64,000 bases of DNA from Leptolyngbya sp. SIOISBB (GTDB lineage: Bacteria > Cyanobacteriota > Cyanobacteriia > Phormidesmidales > Phormidesmidaceae): positions 2,108,001-2,172,000 of the forward strand of contig JAAHII010000001.1 of NCBI GenBank assembly GCA_010671905.1, given 5' to 3'. Both the position numbers and the translations under genes were made by a program. A model generated the notes under the pieces. That model saw only the letters and a program-made list of their open reading frames with translations, ran no database searches and had not been told where the DNA came from. Below, piece by piece: positions 48,896 to 58,626 of this stretch (within the stretch, counting starts at the first letter, position 1; every line of letters starts with the position of its first letter).

Positions 48896-49980
48896 GGCCC
48901 TCACCTTTGCCTTCAGGCATTGAGAAAAAACAGCAGAAATAAACGGTCGGAAAAGCGACATAGCTAATGGGCAAAAAGAATAAAGAATATTGATATAGAG
49001 CTGGCAAAGGGCTGTAAGACCAGCGAGCGGCTGGGGACGGATAAACCATTGAGTTCGACTTATCCGAATTTCGCCACAAGTCTCGCTCCCCCCGTTCACC
49101 GGCAGAAAATCTGTTTTTTGTAAAAGACGTCTAAGACAACGCTAGAGCAGCGCACCAAGTCCTTAACTATGCATAGTTGAGATGACAATGCTTGAGCCCT
49201 GTAAGGCTGACAGATGGAGAAGCCCTGATACTAGAAAAAATGGTGCACCCTAAGATGTCGTTTCGTCAGGTCAGTAAGATGTCATTGTTATTACAAATTT
49301 CTGCCTGTCTTCATCAAATATACTGAACTTTCTTCTCGATCAATTTAAAGAATCGGCAAACGAGAGCAGCATAATTAACAAGACTTTGCTGATGATTCAG
49401 TTTTTGGGAGATCTGCCTCAGTGAGTACACGGTGATCTAAGTTCGCCCGAATGCGATGGGGATGACAGGGATCAGGTCCCCTCGCGCGGTGAGTTGGTAA
49501 TCAAGCGCGATTGCTTAGGGATGTGACTCGCCGCTGCCAAGCCGTCTACCGCCCCGAGCGATGACCCGCTTACTGGCGCGGCTAAACGGCCTCGTGATTC
49601 CGCCTGACAATCCGGCCAATTTAGTGGAGGCCCTGATTTTCAACGCCCCTCAGAATTCAGGCGTTTTGTGTGCTTTGCCGCATCAAGGATGGCATTGCTA
49701 TACATACTCTTGGATCAGCAATGCCATCCTTGGTTGGTAATTCGGATAGGTGCTGGGCTGGGCTGGCGGTTCAGCACTGCAGCCCCCTTGAATCGAGTGA
49801 GCTCTCTGTCCATTAAAATAGCTGCGAGCAAAGGGACTGAGTTTTTCGATCCGCCTCATAAACAGGTTGTTTTTGATCGCTGCTGGCCGATCGCAAATAT
49901 CATTCCGGTGGTCAACTGAGGGACACAACTTGAGTTAAAAGTTGTCTCGGATATTCCTCTTCGAAATCCCTTGAGGTTGG
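48896..49980. other. Large intergenic region, possible glycosyltransferase remnant
   Basis: About 1.1 kb with no clear gene. A short stretch at 49561-49660 translates as MTRLLARLNGLVIPPDNPAN followed by LVEALIF, which resembles the nucleotide-sugar-binding end of a GT4 glycosyltransferase, suggesting a decayed fragment. The 49170-49420 part is AT-rich and without recognisable signals. Confidence 0.3.
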
Positions 49981-51426
49981 ATGGCTAGTTTATTAGACAT
50001 CATTCAACGGACGCTCAGCACGCCTTTTCTGCGGGTGGGTAATGCTGAGGTGACGCTTAGTGCGATCGCTCAATTTTTCTTAGCTGTGCTGCTCGCGATC
50101 GCCTTCTCTCTCGTATTCAAGCGCATGCTTTCAAGCCTGATCCTGGGGCGTTTAGGCTTTAGACAAGGCATTCGAGAATTAATCTCTACGATCACTAGCT
50201 ATAGCTTAGGGGCAGTACTCTGCCTGATCCTCTTGCAAACCCTCGGTATCAACTTTGCCTCGCTCGCCGTTTTGGCTGGGAGCTTGGGCATCGGTATTGG
50301 CTTTGGCTTTCAAGACTTGGCGCGCAACTTTATCAGCGGCATTGCCCTACTTGTCGAGCAAAAACTCAAAGTCGGTGACTTTATTGAATGGGAAGAGCTA
50401 ACAGGATACATTGTCGAAATTTCTCTGCGATCGACAGTTATTCGAACGATTACTCAACGCCATATTGTCATTCCCAATAGTGAATTAGCGGGCAGTAAAG
50501 TCATTAACTGGACTTACCACAATACCAAAGGTTGGGTGCCAATCTATGTCAGTGTCACCCATGAGAGTGATGCTGTCGTTGTCATAGAGGCACTCTTAGA
50601 CTCCGCCAACTTAGAGGAAAGTGTTTCGTACGAATATCCACCAGAAGCTTACTTTATTGACTTTGGCGAATGCTCACTCGATTTCGTACTTTGGGTTTGG
50701 GTAAAGCGTATTGATCTTAAACACAAAACGGAAAGTTCGCTGCGCTTTATTATTGATCAAAACCTTCGTCAATACCATATTCGCCTCGCTTCACCTCGTT
50801 ATGACATGTGGCATCGTAATCCCAACATTGTGGTGCAGTCTTCAGTGGAAGAATCGCAAAAATATACTGATCTCCAGAATGTTATTCCCTCATTCAATGA
50901 AGCATTACCCAAGCCTGTAGCAGTGCGAGATTTACTTAGAAGCCTGCCCTACTTTGGTCAATGCAGTGCCGTAGAACTTCGTAAACTCGTAGAAATTGGC
51001 TATCGTCGTCGGTTAGAGGGAAATGAAACTCTATTTAAGATAGGAGATCCAGGCGATGCCTTTTATATTATTCTGTCCGGGGCTGTCAGCTACCAATTAG
51101 ATGGCTACGATCAACCGACGGTGCTCACTGCCGGTCAATTTGTGGGCGAATTTTCTTTAATGCTAGGGGTACCGAGAACGGTGACCATCAAAGCCATTGA
51201 AGATACCACCGTATTCGCTATCAGTCCGCAAGGATTCAAACAAATTTTGCAGAGTCAGCCAGGACTGTACAATCGCATCGTCAATCAAATGAGTCGCCAT
51301 GAAGCTGAACTCACTCAGCAAGATCGCCGTTTGAGAGAACTAGGCTTGATTACAAGTGAATATGATAAAAATCCAGTAGCTTGGGTAAAAAAACAGTTAG
51401 ACAAATTGTTTTTCCCTAAAACATAA
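49981..51426 (+). CDS. MscS-type mechanosensitive channel with C-terminal cyclic-nucleotide-binding domain
   Basis: This 481-residue protein has three membrane segments in about 1-115, then the MscS pore helix and beta domain (AGSLGIGIGFGFQDLARNFI, LVEQKLKVGDFIEWEELTG, VIPNSELAGSKVINWTY). After the C-terminal MscS part (to about 290) a cyclic-nucleotide-binding roll occupies about 325-445 (FYIILSGAVSYQLDGYDQPT, GEFSLMLGVPRTVTIKAIED). A short coiled end follows. Such fusions are known in cyanobacteria and are thought to be cyclic-nucleotide-gated. The phosphate-binding cassette reads GEFSLMLGVPRTVT (Glu and Arg kept). It begins at ATG 49981. Confidence 0.93.
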   Translation: MASLLDIIQRTLSTPFLRVGNAEVTLSAIAQFFLAVLLAIAFSLVFKRMLSSLILGRLGFRQGIRELISTITSYSLGAVLCLILLQTLGINFASLAVLAGSLGIGIGFGFQDLARNFISGIALLVEQKLKVGDFIEWEELTGYIVEISLRSTVIRTITQRHIVIPNSELAGSKVINWTYHNTKGWVPIYVSVTHESDAVVVIEALLDSANLEESVSYEYPPEAYFIDFGECSLDFVLWVWVKRIDLKHKTESSLRFIIDQNLRQYHIRLASPRYDMWHRNPNIVVQSSVEESQKYTDLQNVIPSFNEALPKPVAVRDLLRSLPYFGQCSAVELRKLVEIGYRRRLEGNETLFKIGDPGDAFYIILSGAVSYQLDGYDQPTVLTAGQFVGEFSLMLGVPRTVTIKAIEDTTVFAISPQGFKQILQSQPGLYNRIVNQMSRHEAELTQQDRRLRELGLITSEYDKNPVAWVKKQLDKLFFPKT

Positions 51427-51764
51427 GTGAGCAGAGATTTGAAAACTCCTTACCTTCAAACACTTATTCTGACCACAAAAAGTATATGCCTTATAGGAAA
51501 ACTCTTTTGAAATTGAAAGTGGATAAAGTGGATTTAGATATATATTCCCAATAGAGAACGTTGGTTTCTCGATTCCGCAATGCAGCCTCTGCTTTGTCGC
51601 AACTTGAGCCTTAGGGTGACTTCCCCAGCGAAGATTTACTAGAGCCATCACTCTCGTCCGTAACAGGAGCGATCGCAGGCATACAACCACCAAAGGTCAA
51701 CCGCTGTTGACCCCGATTTCATAAATTTTCTTTAGAGTTTAAAGGTACTGGTGGGGCCAATGTG

Positions 51765-52463
51765 ATGTCAGAGTTGATTTTGATTCGCCACGGACAGAGC
51801 CTTTGGAATGCGGCCAATAAATTTACCGGTTGGGTTGATGTGCCCTTAAATGAGCGTGGCCGCGCAGAAGCCACGATCGCCTCTTGCAAACTGCGAGAAC
51901 ATCGGGTCAATGTTTGTTTTACCAGCAAGCTCATGCGAGCCATGGAGACAGCTGTTATCTGCCTAACCGAGTGCGACGAAATTTGTGGTGGCCGGATTCC
52001 CATCATTAAGCATGACGATGATGACCCTGATTGGCATGGCTGGGATCACTATCAAGGTAACCCAGCAGATGAATTGCCAATCTTTACCTCAGCCGCCCTC
52101 GACGAACGCTTTTATGGTGACTTACAAGGTCTCAATAAAGCTGAAACTGCTGAAAAATTTGGTAAAGACCAGGTGCTGGAATGGCGGCGATCGTTTTCCA
52201 CCCGTCCTCCCGGTGGCGAAAGCCTAGAAGACACTCAACAGCGGGTCTTACCCTTCTTTCAAGGCAGAATTTTGGCGCATATCAAGCAAGGTGATGACGT
52301 GCTGGTTTCCGCCCATGGCAACTCACTTCGGGCCATCATCATGGAGTTGGACGATCTAGAACCGGAGCAAGTGCCCAGCCTAGAACTCGATACCGGTGTC
52401 CCCATTGTCTACACCATGAGCGCATCAGGCACCGTCTTGAATAAGACAACTCTCCGTAAATAG
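51765..52463 (+). CDS. gpmA: 2,3-bisphosphoglycerate-dependent phosphoglycerate mutase
   Basis: 232 residues from ATG 51765 (GTG 51762 is also in frame). The histidine-phosphatase signature LILIRHGQSLWNAANKFTGW is the classic dPGM start, followed by FTSKLMRAMETA, ERFYGDLQGLNKAETAEKFG and the second catalytic His in LVSAHGNSLRAIIMELD. It interconverts 3- and 2-phosphoglycerate in glycolysis and gluconeogenesis. The length and blocks match bacterial GpmA/GpmB-type enzymes. A good terminator follows. Confidence 0.93.
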   Translation: MSELILIRHGQSLWNAANKFTGWVDVPLNERGRAEATIASCKLREHRVNVCFTSKLMRAMETAVICLTECDEICGGRIPIIKHDDDDPDWHGWDHYQGNPADELPIFTSAALDERFYGDLQGLNKAETAEKFGKDQVLEWRRSFSTRPPGGESLEDTQQRVLPFFQGRILAHIKQGDDVLVSAHGNSLRAIIMELDDLEPEQVPSLELDTGVPIVYTMSASGTVLNKTTLRK

Positions 52464-52591
52464 TGTTCCTTTAGGGAAACCATAGAGGGATTGGGGCATT
52501 GAGATAATGCCTCACTGGTTTGAAGGATTTTCTGCCAGCGGGCAGCGATGATCTGGAAGATCAGCTTAGTGATATCGCAAGTCGCAGCTTG

Positions 52592-52636
52592 ATCAGATCA
52601 TCTCAGATGGCTGAAATCATGATCTGATGATTTTTT
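52592..52636 (+). terminator. Rho-independent terminator after gpmA
   Basis: ATCAGATCAT (52592-52601) pairs perfectly with ATGATCTGAT (52619-52628), followed by GA and a T6 run (52631-52636). It lies about 130 bases after the gpmA stop. Confidence 0.75.
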
Positions 52637-52919
52637 CAACTCCTTAGGGCTGGCCCTTCCCGAAGGGTATTCCGCATTCTACATTCCGAATTCTGCTATC
52701 CCAAACGCGCCGCTCCATTGACATACCTCAAATTACCGCCGCAGCTTACTAACGCCCAATGCCTCAAGCGCTTTGTCAGGACGTCGGGTTTTTAGTCCGT
52801 CTGTAGACAGTCAGCAACTTTTTGATGTCGGCAAATTGCTTTTAGCCAACTTTGAAAACTGAACCGAGAAAGCTTGTGAAACAAGTGGTTCAGGACTTTG
52901 CCGACGACTCATATTGAAC

Positions 52920-52991
<72 letters not shown>

Positions 52992-53282
52992 TAGATGAGA
53001 AAGTATATAGATATCTCTTCTGACTCTATTATCTATTCTCCTGACAAATCAGCAACCACCTGCGCGACTTGCAAGATGAGCGAATATCATATGATGCAAA
53101 GTTTCCAGTATTCATGCTGGGGAAACAATGGAATGGGCTAATGTAAGGTATCAATAACGTGGGGCTCAATGCCCTGCACTCTCTTAGTTGAGAACTTTAC
53201 CTGCCCGATCAGAATGAGCTATCAGGCGCGATCGCACCTGAAGTTTTCTGAACTTGACTCCACAGACACGAATCGCTGCATC

Positions 53283-53948
53283 ATGTTCATTCTTAAGCGC
53301 CAGGATGTTGATATTAAAAATGTTCAGCACCCCAGTAAGGATCAGCCGATCCCGATCTTGTATTACCAGGGCCAGACCTTTCGACTGCTGAGTGTCTTTT
53401 CTTCAGCTCAAGAAGAAGAGGCCATGGCCCTATGGAGAGACTTGACCGACAACCGGGGTAAAGCCTGCGTACTGTTAGAAGAACCGGCACGCTTTAGCAT
53501 TTGGGGCAAGATTCGTCTGGATGCCCTGGACCAAGAGGGTGAACCAGGGGCCGGACAGCCCGCAGAACAGTCGTTGATTCAAGGGTGTCTATTGATTTTG
53601 CAGGCTCTCTTCATTGATATTGAAGATCTGCTCGGAGCTAAGCAGGCCAGTTTGTTTGAGAAGGAAATTACCAGTGCTTTGATGCAGTGGCGCTTTCCTC
53701 AAGTGAACTCGGAAAAGGCTATTAATAATCTGTTGACGATGGATCCACTGGCGACCCAGGTACCCCCTTGGGAAGAGCATCATCTGCAACGACTATTAGA
53801 AGAAATGCACCGGTTAGGCAAAGATTCATTTGGTAACGCTAACTTTACGGGGCGATCGCTAGACGCGTTAGAAGACTTGCCTAACAACGATCGCAAACTG
53901 TTCGTAGAGTGGCTATCGCTTTCGCCCTCCGGTAAATTGTGGCAGTAA
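53283..53948 (+). CDS. Npun_F0813-family conserved cyanobacterial protein
   Basis: About 221 residues from ATG 53283 (MFILKRQDVDIKNVQHPSKD); a longer frame starts at 53169. The sequence matches my memory of the Npun_F0813 family almost end to end (ILYYQGQTFRLLSVFSSAQE, CVLLEEPARFSIWGKIRLD, SLIQGCLLILQALFIDIEDL). It is soluble, with a beta-rich first half and a helical second half. The family is nearly universal in cyanobacteria but has no assigned role. A small gene, it stands alone. Confidence 0.85.
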   Translation: MFILKRQDVDIKNVQHPSKDQPIPILYYQGQTFRLLSVFSSAQEEEAMALWRDLTDNRGKACVLLEEPARFSIWGKIRLDALDQEGEPGAGQPAEQSLIQGCLLILQALFIDIEDLLGAKQASLFEKEITSALMQWRFPQVNSEKAINNLLTMDPLATQVPPWEEHHLQRLLEEMHRLGKDSFGNANFTGRSLDALEDLPNNDRKLFVEWLSLSPSGKLWQ

Positions 53949-54365
53949 TCCAGTTCTAGCCACAAACCAGCTTTAGCTTGCATAGACCAATTTCACACAC
54001 TCAACAGGTGAGTGACTAACCACTGCGGCCTAAAACGATGGGCGCAGCCGATGCCTTTAGCGTCGCGAGACCGTGAGGCCATCCGTGAGGCTAATGCCTC
54101 ATATCAGCTTAAGCAAATTGAACCGCCAGGATTTTGCGCCAACAATAAGGAATCATGAGGTCAGCCCAGGGTGTTGCTAGCAGGCCGATCAGCGCAAATC
54201 GCCTTACGTATTGCTAATCCCCCTGGATTCAGTGAGTCAGTTTGGTGATATTGCGGTAAAACAAAACCTACTGGGTTTATTCTGCTGTGATTTGAGCGCC
54301 TCCAAAGCGACCTCAACGGGTTGAAATCACCCAAATTTGTCGTGTGCTCTGAGGAGAGTATTCCA

Positions 54366-55492
54366 TTGAGCAAGCAGTCTTCTACCTCTTCTTCTTTGCT
54401 GTCAAACAAAGCTCTCATTGCCCTTTCGATTGGGTGGCTTTTTTTGGCGATTTTTATCTTCCTGTTTTTTAGTGTGCTGCCTGAAGGAGCTGACTCACGG
54501 TCAGCATGGTATCTCAACACTATTACCATCATTGAAACCGGCGCGTTTCTGTTTGCGAGCTTTTTATGCTTTCGCAATTGGCAAAGTAGTCAAATTGTGA
54601 GCGGTCGAGAGGTCTGGCTTTCCATTGGTATTGGCTTGTTGTTGTATGCCGGCGGCAATATCTTTTTCTACCTGTGGAATAACGTTTTTGGCCTCGATCC
54701 ATCCGTTTCTTTTGGCGACTTTTTCTACCTATTGTCTTATGTGTTCTTGGCGATCGGCATGTTTAAAGCAGTGCTGCCGCGTCGTCTGAATCTGGATATT
54801 AAGCAATGGGCAATCGTAGCCATTATTGGGGTTTTAGGGATCGCCTTGGCAGTATTTCCTAGCCTGGGTGGTGAAGAATCTGCGATCACACCGACTGCTC
54901 CCCCGGCACTGTCTACCCTGATCGGTCTTGACGCTCCGGCCTGGGCACAGGAACCCCCCCTGCTGAACAGCCTCCAGCCGAAGCGCCGCCCGCTGAACCC
55001 GTTCCCACTGAAGCGCCACCCGCCGAACCGCCGCCACCCGCCGATGTGGCTCCGGCGGAACCGGCCCCCGCTGAACCGGTGCCAGCCGAAACCGATGCCG
55101 CTGAACCGGTGCCAACAGAAGCCGTTCCGGTGGAAGCAGAAGCCCCGACCAATGCCCCTGGGTGGGCCATGGCGACGGATGCCTTTCTAGATCCATTCGC
55201 GGATTTTGTAGGCTACTTATACATCGCGGGCGATTGCCTCTTGCTCGTGGTGGCAGCGACCTTGCTTGTAGCTTTTTGGGGCGGGCGATTTTCTCAGTCT
55301 TGGAAGCTGATTGCGATCGCCGCCTTTTGTCTCTACATCGCTGATATGTTTTTTGCCTATCAAGACAACTACATTGAAGGGGCGGTCTGGGAGGTCTTTT
55401 GGACGTTTTCTGCCCTCTTTTTTGGTCTCGGAGCGGTGGTCGAGAATGCGATTTCCACCAGTTCTCGCCGTCGTCGTCGTGGCAAGTCTTGA
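54366..55492 (+). CDS. Multi-span membrane protein with Pro-Ala-Glu-rich loop, frameshifted
   Basis: About 375 residues when restored, starting at TTG 54366 or TTG 54321. It has about six membrane helices: five in the first part (IALSIGWLFLAIFIFLFFSV, TIIETGAFLFASFLCF, LSIGIGLLLYAGGNIFFYLW, FFYLLSYVFLAIGMF, WAIVAIIGVLGIALAVF). A loop of about 75 residues of P-A-E repeats follows (APAEPVPAETDAAEPVPTEA), then about three more helices (LYIAGDCLLLVVAATLLVAF, LIAIAAFCLYIADMFF, VFWTFSALFFGLGAVV). The loop has two frames because of a C7 run at 54954-54960; one C added, or two removed, gives the repeat. Similar proteins are conserved in cyanobacteria with unknown role. Confidence 0.72.
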
Positions 55493-55694
55493 GGCCACCA
55501 GTAGTGGTCTAACGGGCTACCGAGATGACAACCCATGACCTTGATTCACAATCTGGTCATGGGTCTCAAGGTCGTCGGCAATGCTGGTCTGTAGGATTAA
55601 CGACGTCAATCCCCTCAATTCTTTGACCTACCTGGGGTGGGTTGTATTGGTTCTCATAAATTCCCCATCAGTACCCTTTAATTAGCTTGGTACC

Positions 55695-56072
55695 GTGCAG
55701 AAACGCATCTGCTCAGAGGTCTTTGTTACCCTGGCAACTCTCCACTTAAATGAGCTAGCAAAATTCTACGAAGCGCTTTTGGCAGCACCTCCACAAGCGT
55801 TTATGCCTGATCGCTACGCAGAATTTACCGTGACTGGCTTCAAACTCGCTCTATTCCATCCCCAAGCAGCCCATGAAGCAGAGTTCTCTCAGCCTGCTAA
55901 TGCGGCGATGAGTCTGTGCCTAGAGGTGGCGGATTTGGAAGGGGCGATCGCTCATCTCACCCAGTTAGGCTATCCTCCTGCTGGTCCGCTGACTCAAGCC
56001 TCCCATGGACGAGAGATCTATGCCTACGATCCGGACGGTAATCGCCTGATTTTGCATCAGAGCCCTGAATAG
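55695..56072 (+). CDS. VOC-superfamily (glyoxalase/bleomycin-resistance-like) protein
   Basis: This 125-residue protein has two beta-alpha-beta repeats: EVFVTLATLHLNELAKFYEA, FTVTGFKLALFHP, then MSLCLEVADLEGAIAHL and GREIYAYDPDGNRLILHQ. The DPDGN with late Glu/His positions is usual for the fold. It could be a small dioxygenase, epimerase or isomerase. The metal-binding set is incomplete, so catalysis is uncertain. The first start is GTG 55695. Confidence 0.82.
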   Translation: MQKRICSEVFVTLATLHLNELAKFYEALLAAPPQAFMPDRYAEFTVTGFKLALFHPQAAHEAEFSQPANAAMSLCLEVADLEGAIAHLTQLGYPPAGPLTQASHGREIYAYDPDGNRLILHQSPE

Positions 56073-56164
56073 GCAAGGCTTAAACCGGCACTCCGCACTG
56101 AGCTTTAGCTCTTGTCAGGATTGCTAGTGGGGATGTGCTTGAAAATCAAGTATCCGTGATACGA

Positions 56165-56215
56165 GTTTCGACTCCGCTCAACTTTCGGGATTCGTAGGTT
56201 GAGCGGAGTCGAAAC
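56165..56215. repeat. 18-bp perfect inverted repeat (TTCGACTCCGCTCA class)
   Basis: GTTTCGACTCCGCTCAAC (56165-56182) is inverted exactly at 56198-56215. The same sequence class appears around 15514-15590 between jetC and jetD. It sits at the 3' ends of two convergent genes (VOC, DUF3593) and could act as a bidirectional terminator. Confidence 0.8.
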
Positions 56216-56231
56216 CGAATTCATCGGGACG

Positions 56232-56564
56232 TTATTTGGGCGCAATTCTCGTGTGCCTGGTTGGCTGACGCTGACGCTTTATCACCACCTGCCGAAAGCC
56301 CAGCACCACCAAAATATTAGAAATGCTCAAAAACACTTCAGCAGATCCATGGAGCCAATCAACGTTGGCCAATTCCGCTCCGTATGCTTGCTGGGCGTAA
56401 ATACCAGCGGGAATAGTCACCACCACAAATACCAGCAAAAAATAAAAACCCACTAAGGCCAGACGCGGCGTTTGCCCAGATCGCGTCACAAAATATAGAA
56501 ACCCCAAATAGGGAAACAGCGACATCGCGAACAAATTTTGCTTTTCAAGTAACGTTTCTATCAC
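56232..56564 (-). CDS. DUF3593 membrane protein
   Basis: This 110-residue protein has three membrane segments (LFAMSLFPYLGFLYFV, LALVGFYFLLVFVVVTIPAG, VFLSISNILVVLGFRQV) and a basic tail. It matches DUF3593, a family of cyanobacteria and plastids. It pairs with DUF2499 upstream on the same strand, as usual. Function unknown; a photosynthetic-membrane role is inferred from its distribution. Confidence 0.88.
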   Translation of the reverse strand: MIETLLEKQNLFAMSLFPYLGFLYFVTRSGQTPRLALVGFYFLLVFVVVTIPAGIYAQQAYGAELANVDWLHGSAEVFLSISNILVVLGFRQVVIKRQRQPTRHTRIAPK

Positions 56565-56668
56565 GTCAATCTAATAACCTTTAGCTAGTAATCTCAATTC
56601 AGCGCTAGAGCCCTGCGATGACCATTTCCTGCCACTGCAATCGTCGCATTCAGCTCTACCCGTCTCTC

Positions 56669-56980
56669 TCACACAGAGTTTTCTGATAGCTTGGCCTGTC
56701 GCCAAATCCACCAAGCAGCGAGACAAGCGGTGACATTACCCACCACCGTCATTGCGGCTTGCATCGTCACTAACCATGACAGCGACTCGGCATTATCAAA
56801 AAAATGCCAGGTACAGGCACACATGGCACTCACTAAAGATGGCAGCATGCCAAATGAAAGGGCTCGCCAAGCGGTCTGCCCAGTCACGGTCGCAAATAAC
56901 CAGATGAACCAAATGGCGGCAATCCACTCGATAACGCTGGTGATATGGACGATCCAAGTAGGAATTGAGAGGGCGTTCAT
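56669..56980 (-). CDS. DUF2499 membrane protein
   Basis: 103 residues from ATG 56980 (MNALSIPTWIVHITSVIEWI); a longer frame to 57136 is not family-like. It has three membrane segments with conserved Trp and His (SAMCACTWHFFDNAESLSWL) typical of DUF2499. It is co-oriented with DUF3593 104 bases downstream. The pair is conserved in cyanobacteria and algal/plant plastids. No function is known. Confidence 0.9.
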   Translation of the reverse strand: MNALSIPTWIVHITSVIEWIAAIWFIWLFATVTGQTAWRALSFGMLPSLVSAMCACTWHFFDNAESLSWLVTMQAAMTVVGNVTACLAAWWIWRQAKLSENSV

Positions 56981-57199
56981 CTCTTTAATCGATTGATTGA
57001 AAACAATGGTGCCGGTCCATGACCGAGCTGTGCAGTCCTGAGATCGCGATGAATGAACCTGTGGGTATCGCGATCGCCTCCGTCCATCATCCCCCACTGG
57101 CTGCGGTTTGCAAAACTCCGCCAACCATCCCATCACGCGAAAGTGCCGGATGCCGTTCAGCAGTATGGTAAGAGGGGCATTTGGGGAGACGGGGTCAGG

Positions 57200-58285
57200 A
57201 TGAGAGTTGTACTGTGTGGCTACTACGGCATGGGAAATGGGGGGGATGAGGCTTTATTAGCGGCGCTGTTACAAATGCTCCCTCCTCACGTTACCCCAGT
57301 CGTATTGTCAGGCAATCCTGAAGCCACGACTCAATGCTATGGCGTCGAAGCCCATCAGCGAAAATCGATCACGGGTCTCTGGGCGGCTTTTAAGGGGGCA
57401 CAGGGCTTTGTCTGGGGCGGTGGCAGTCTGATGCAAGACGCCACTAGTGCAATGAACCCGATTTATTACGGGGGGCTGATGTTGTGGGCGCAACTGCGAG
57501 GCCTCAAAACGGTGGCCTGGGCTCAGGGTATTGGTCCGCTGCGTCGAGCTTGGGCTCGTCAATTGGCTTACAAAACCTTTTATCAATGCACGGGAGTAAC
57601 GGTGCGTGATCGCGCGTCGGCGGCACAAGCGGCGAATTGGCGAGTGCGGGCTTGGTTATCGCCCGATCCAGTCTGGGCGCTGAGTTCGACACCGGTGCCG
57701 GGATTAGCCGATTTTCCGGCTCCCCGAGTAGCGGTCGCTCTACGCAGTCACCCCTGGCTCACAGCCGACCGGCTAGCGCAGTTTAGAGACGCCTTAGGGA
57801 ATTTTCAAACGGCGACGGGAGCAAGTATTTTGCTTGTACCCTTCCAAGCCAGCAAAGATCAGCCGATTGCCGAGCAAATTGCGCCCCATCTTCCGGGTCC
57901 TAACCAGATTTTGTCGTTGACTGATCCCCGGCAGTTAAAAGGGATATTTCGCGGTGTAGAAATGGCGATCGCGATGCGGCTCCATGCACTGATCATGGCA
58001 GCGGCAGAGGGGTGCCGCTGTTTTGCCCTCAGTTACGACCCGAAAGTCACCTACTTGGCCGAAGATTTGGCGATGCCCGGTTGGGAAATGGCCCCCGATG
58101 AGGATACAAGTACATCGCCGGACTTTGCCCTTGCCCCTTGGCCCACCACCTCAGCCGCAATGACCCAAGCCTGGCTCCAAAACTATGCCAATGGCTTACC
58201 AGCCTCTCCTGAGCAAATCCAGTCACGGGTCGATCGCGCCCTAGTGCATCAGGCAATGCTGCAGCAATTTTTAGCGCCGTCCTAG
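57200..58285 (+). CDS. csaB: CsaB-type polysaccharide pyruvyl transferase
   Basis: 361 residues from ATG 57200 (MRVVLCGYYGMGNGGDEALL), with AGG just upstream; the frame extends to 57053 without a family match. It has the GT-B-like CsaB layout with GFVWGGGSLMQDATS, TVAWAQGIGPLRR and the C-terminal substrate block MAIAMRLHALIMAAAEG. CsaB transfers pyruvate from phosphoenolpyruvate to N-acetylmannosamine in secondary cell-wall polymers, the anchor for S-layer (SLH) proteins. It begins in a divergent arrangement with DUF2499. Confidence 0.93.
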   Translation: MRVVLCGYYGMGNGGDEALLAALLQMLPPHVTPVVLSGNPEATTQCYGVEAHQRKSITGLWAAFKGAQGFVWGGGSLMQDATSAMNPIYYGGLMLWAQLRGLKTVAWAQGIGPLRRAWARQLAYKTFYQCTGVTVRDRASAAQAANWRVRAWLSPDPVWALSSTPVPGLADFPAPRVAVALRSHPWLTADRLAQFRDALGNFQTATGASILLVPFQASKDQPIAEQIAPHLPGPNQILSLTDPRQLKGIFRGVEMAIAMRLHALIMAAAEGCRCFALSYDPKVTYLAEDLAMPGWEMAPDEDTSTSPDFALAPWPTTSAAMTQAWLQNYANGLPASPEQIQSRVDRALVHQAMLQQFLAPS

Positions 58286-58303
58286 AGCATCGGTTCAGTA
58301 TTC

Positions 58304-58414
58304 CTAGTACACAACGGCGTAAATTTGCGTACCCTTTGTGATGGAGGAGGGGCCAGGGTGGCAAGGGGGAGCGGATTCTGGAGGGGCATCACGACTTGTG
58401 CCATAGAGGACTAG
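58304..58414 (+). repeat. Dispersed ~112-bp repeat, copy 2 (MITE-like)
   Basis: This copy matches 14155-14267 in order and orientation, with the same CTAGT...ACTAG ends. It starts 19 bases after the csaB stop codon. The rest of the gap to 58626 holds only a short inverted repeat: AGAAACCCAGTTTCT and AGAAACCGGGTTTCT around 58414 and 58465. Confidence 0.6.
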
Positions 58415-58626
58415 AAACCCAGTTTCTTCGTTAGTGAGCGAACGTGCTTTGACTATGTCAGAGCAGAAACCGGGTTTCTGTACCAGTGCTTTAGACCAAT
58501 TCTCTAAACTCCGACGACACATCCTGCCCCCTAGCCCCCTTGCTCCCATCACTCTCCGAACCGATCTGTAGCGCTATCTCAAAGTAACTGTATTAAACCC
58601 AGGTCACGCGCATTAACCAGACCTCG

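Noticed and set aside
49668-49928. Two opposing short frames upstream of the MscS-type gene
   Set aside because: No start context and no conserved features; the overlap on both strands suggests chance.
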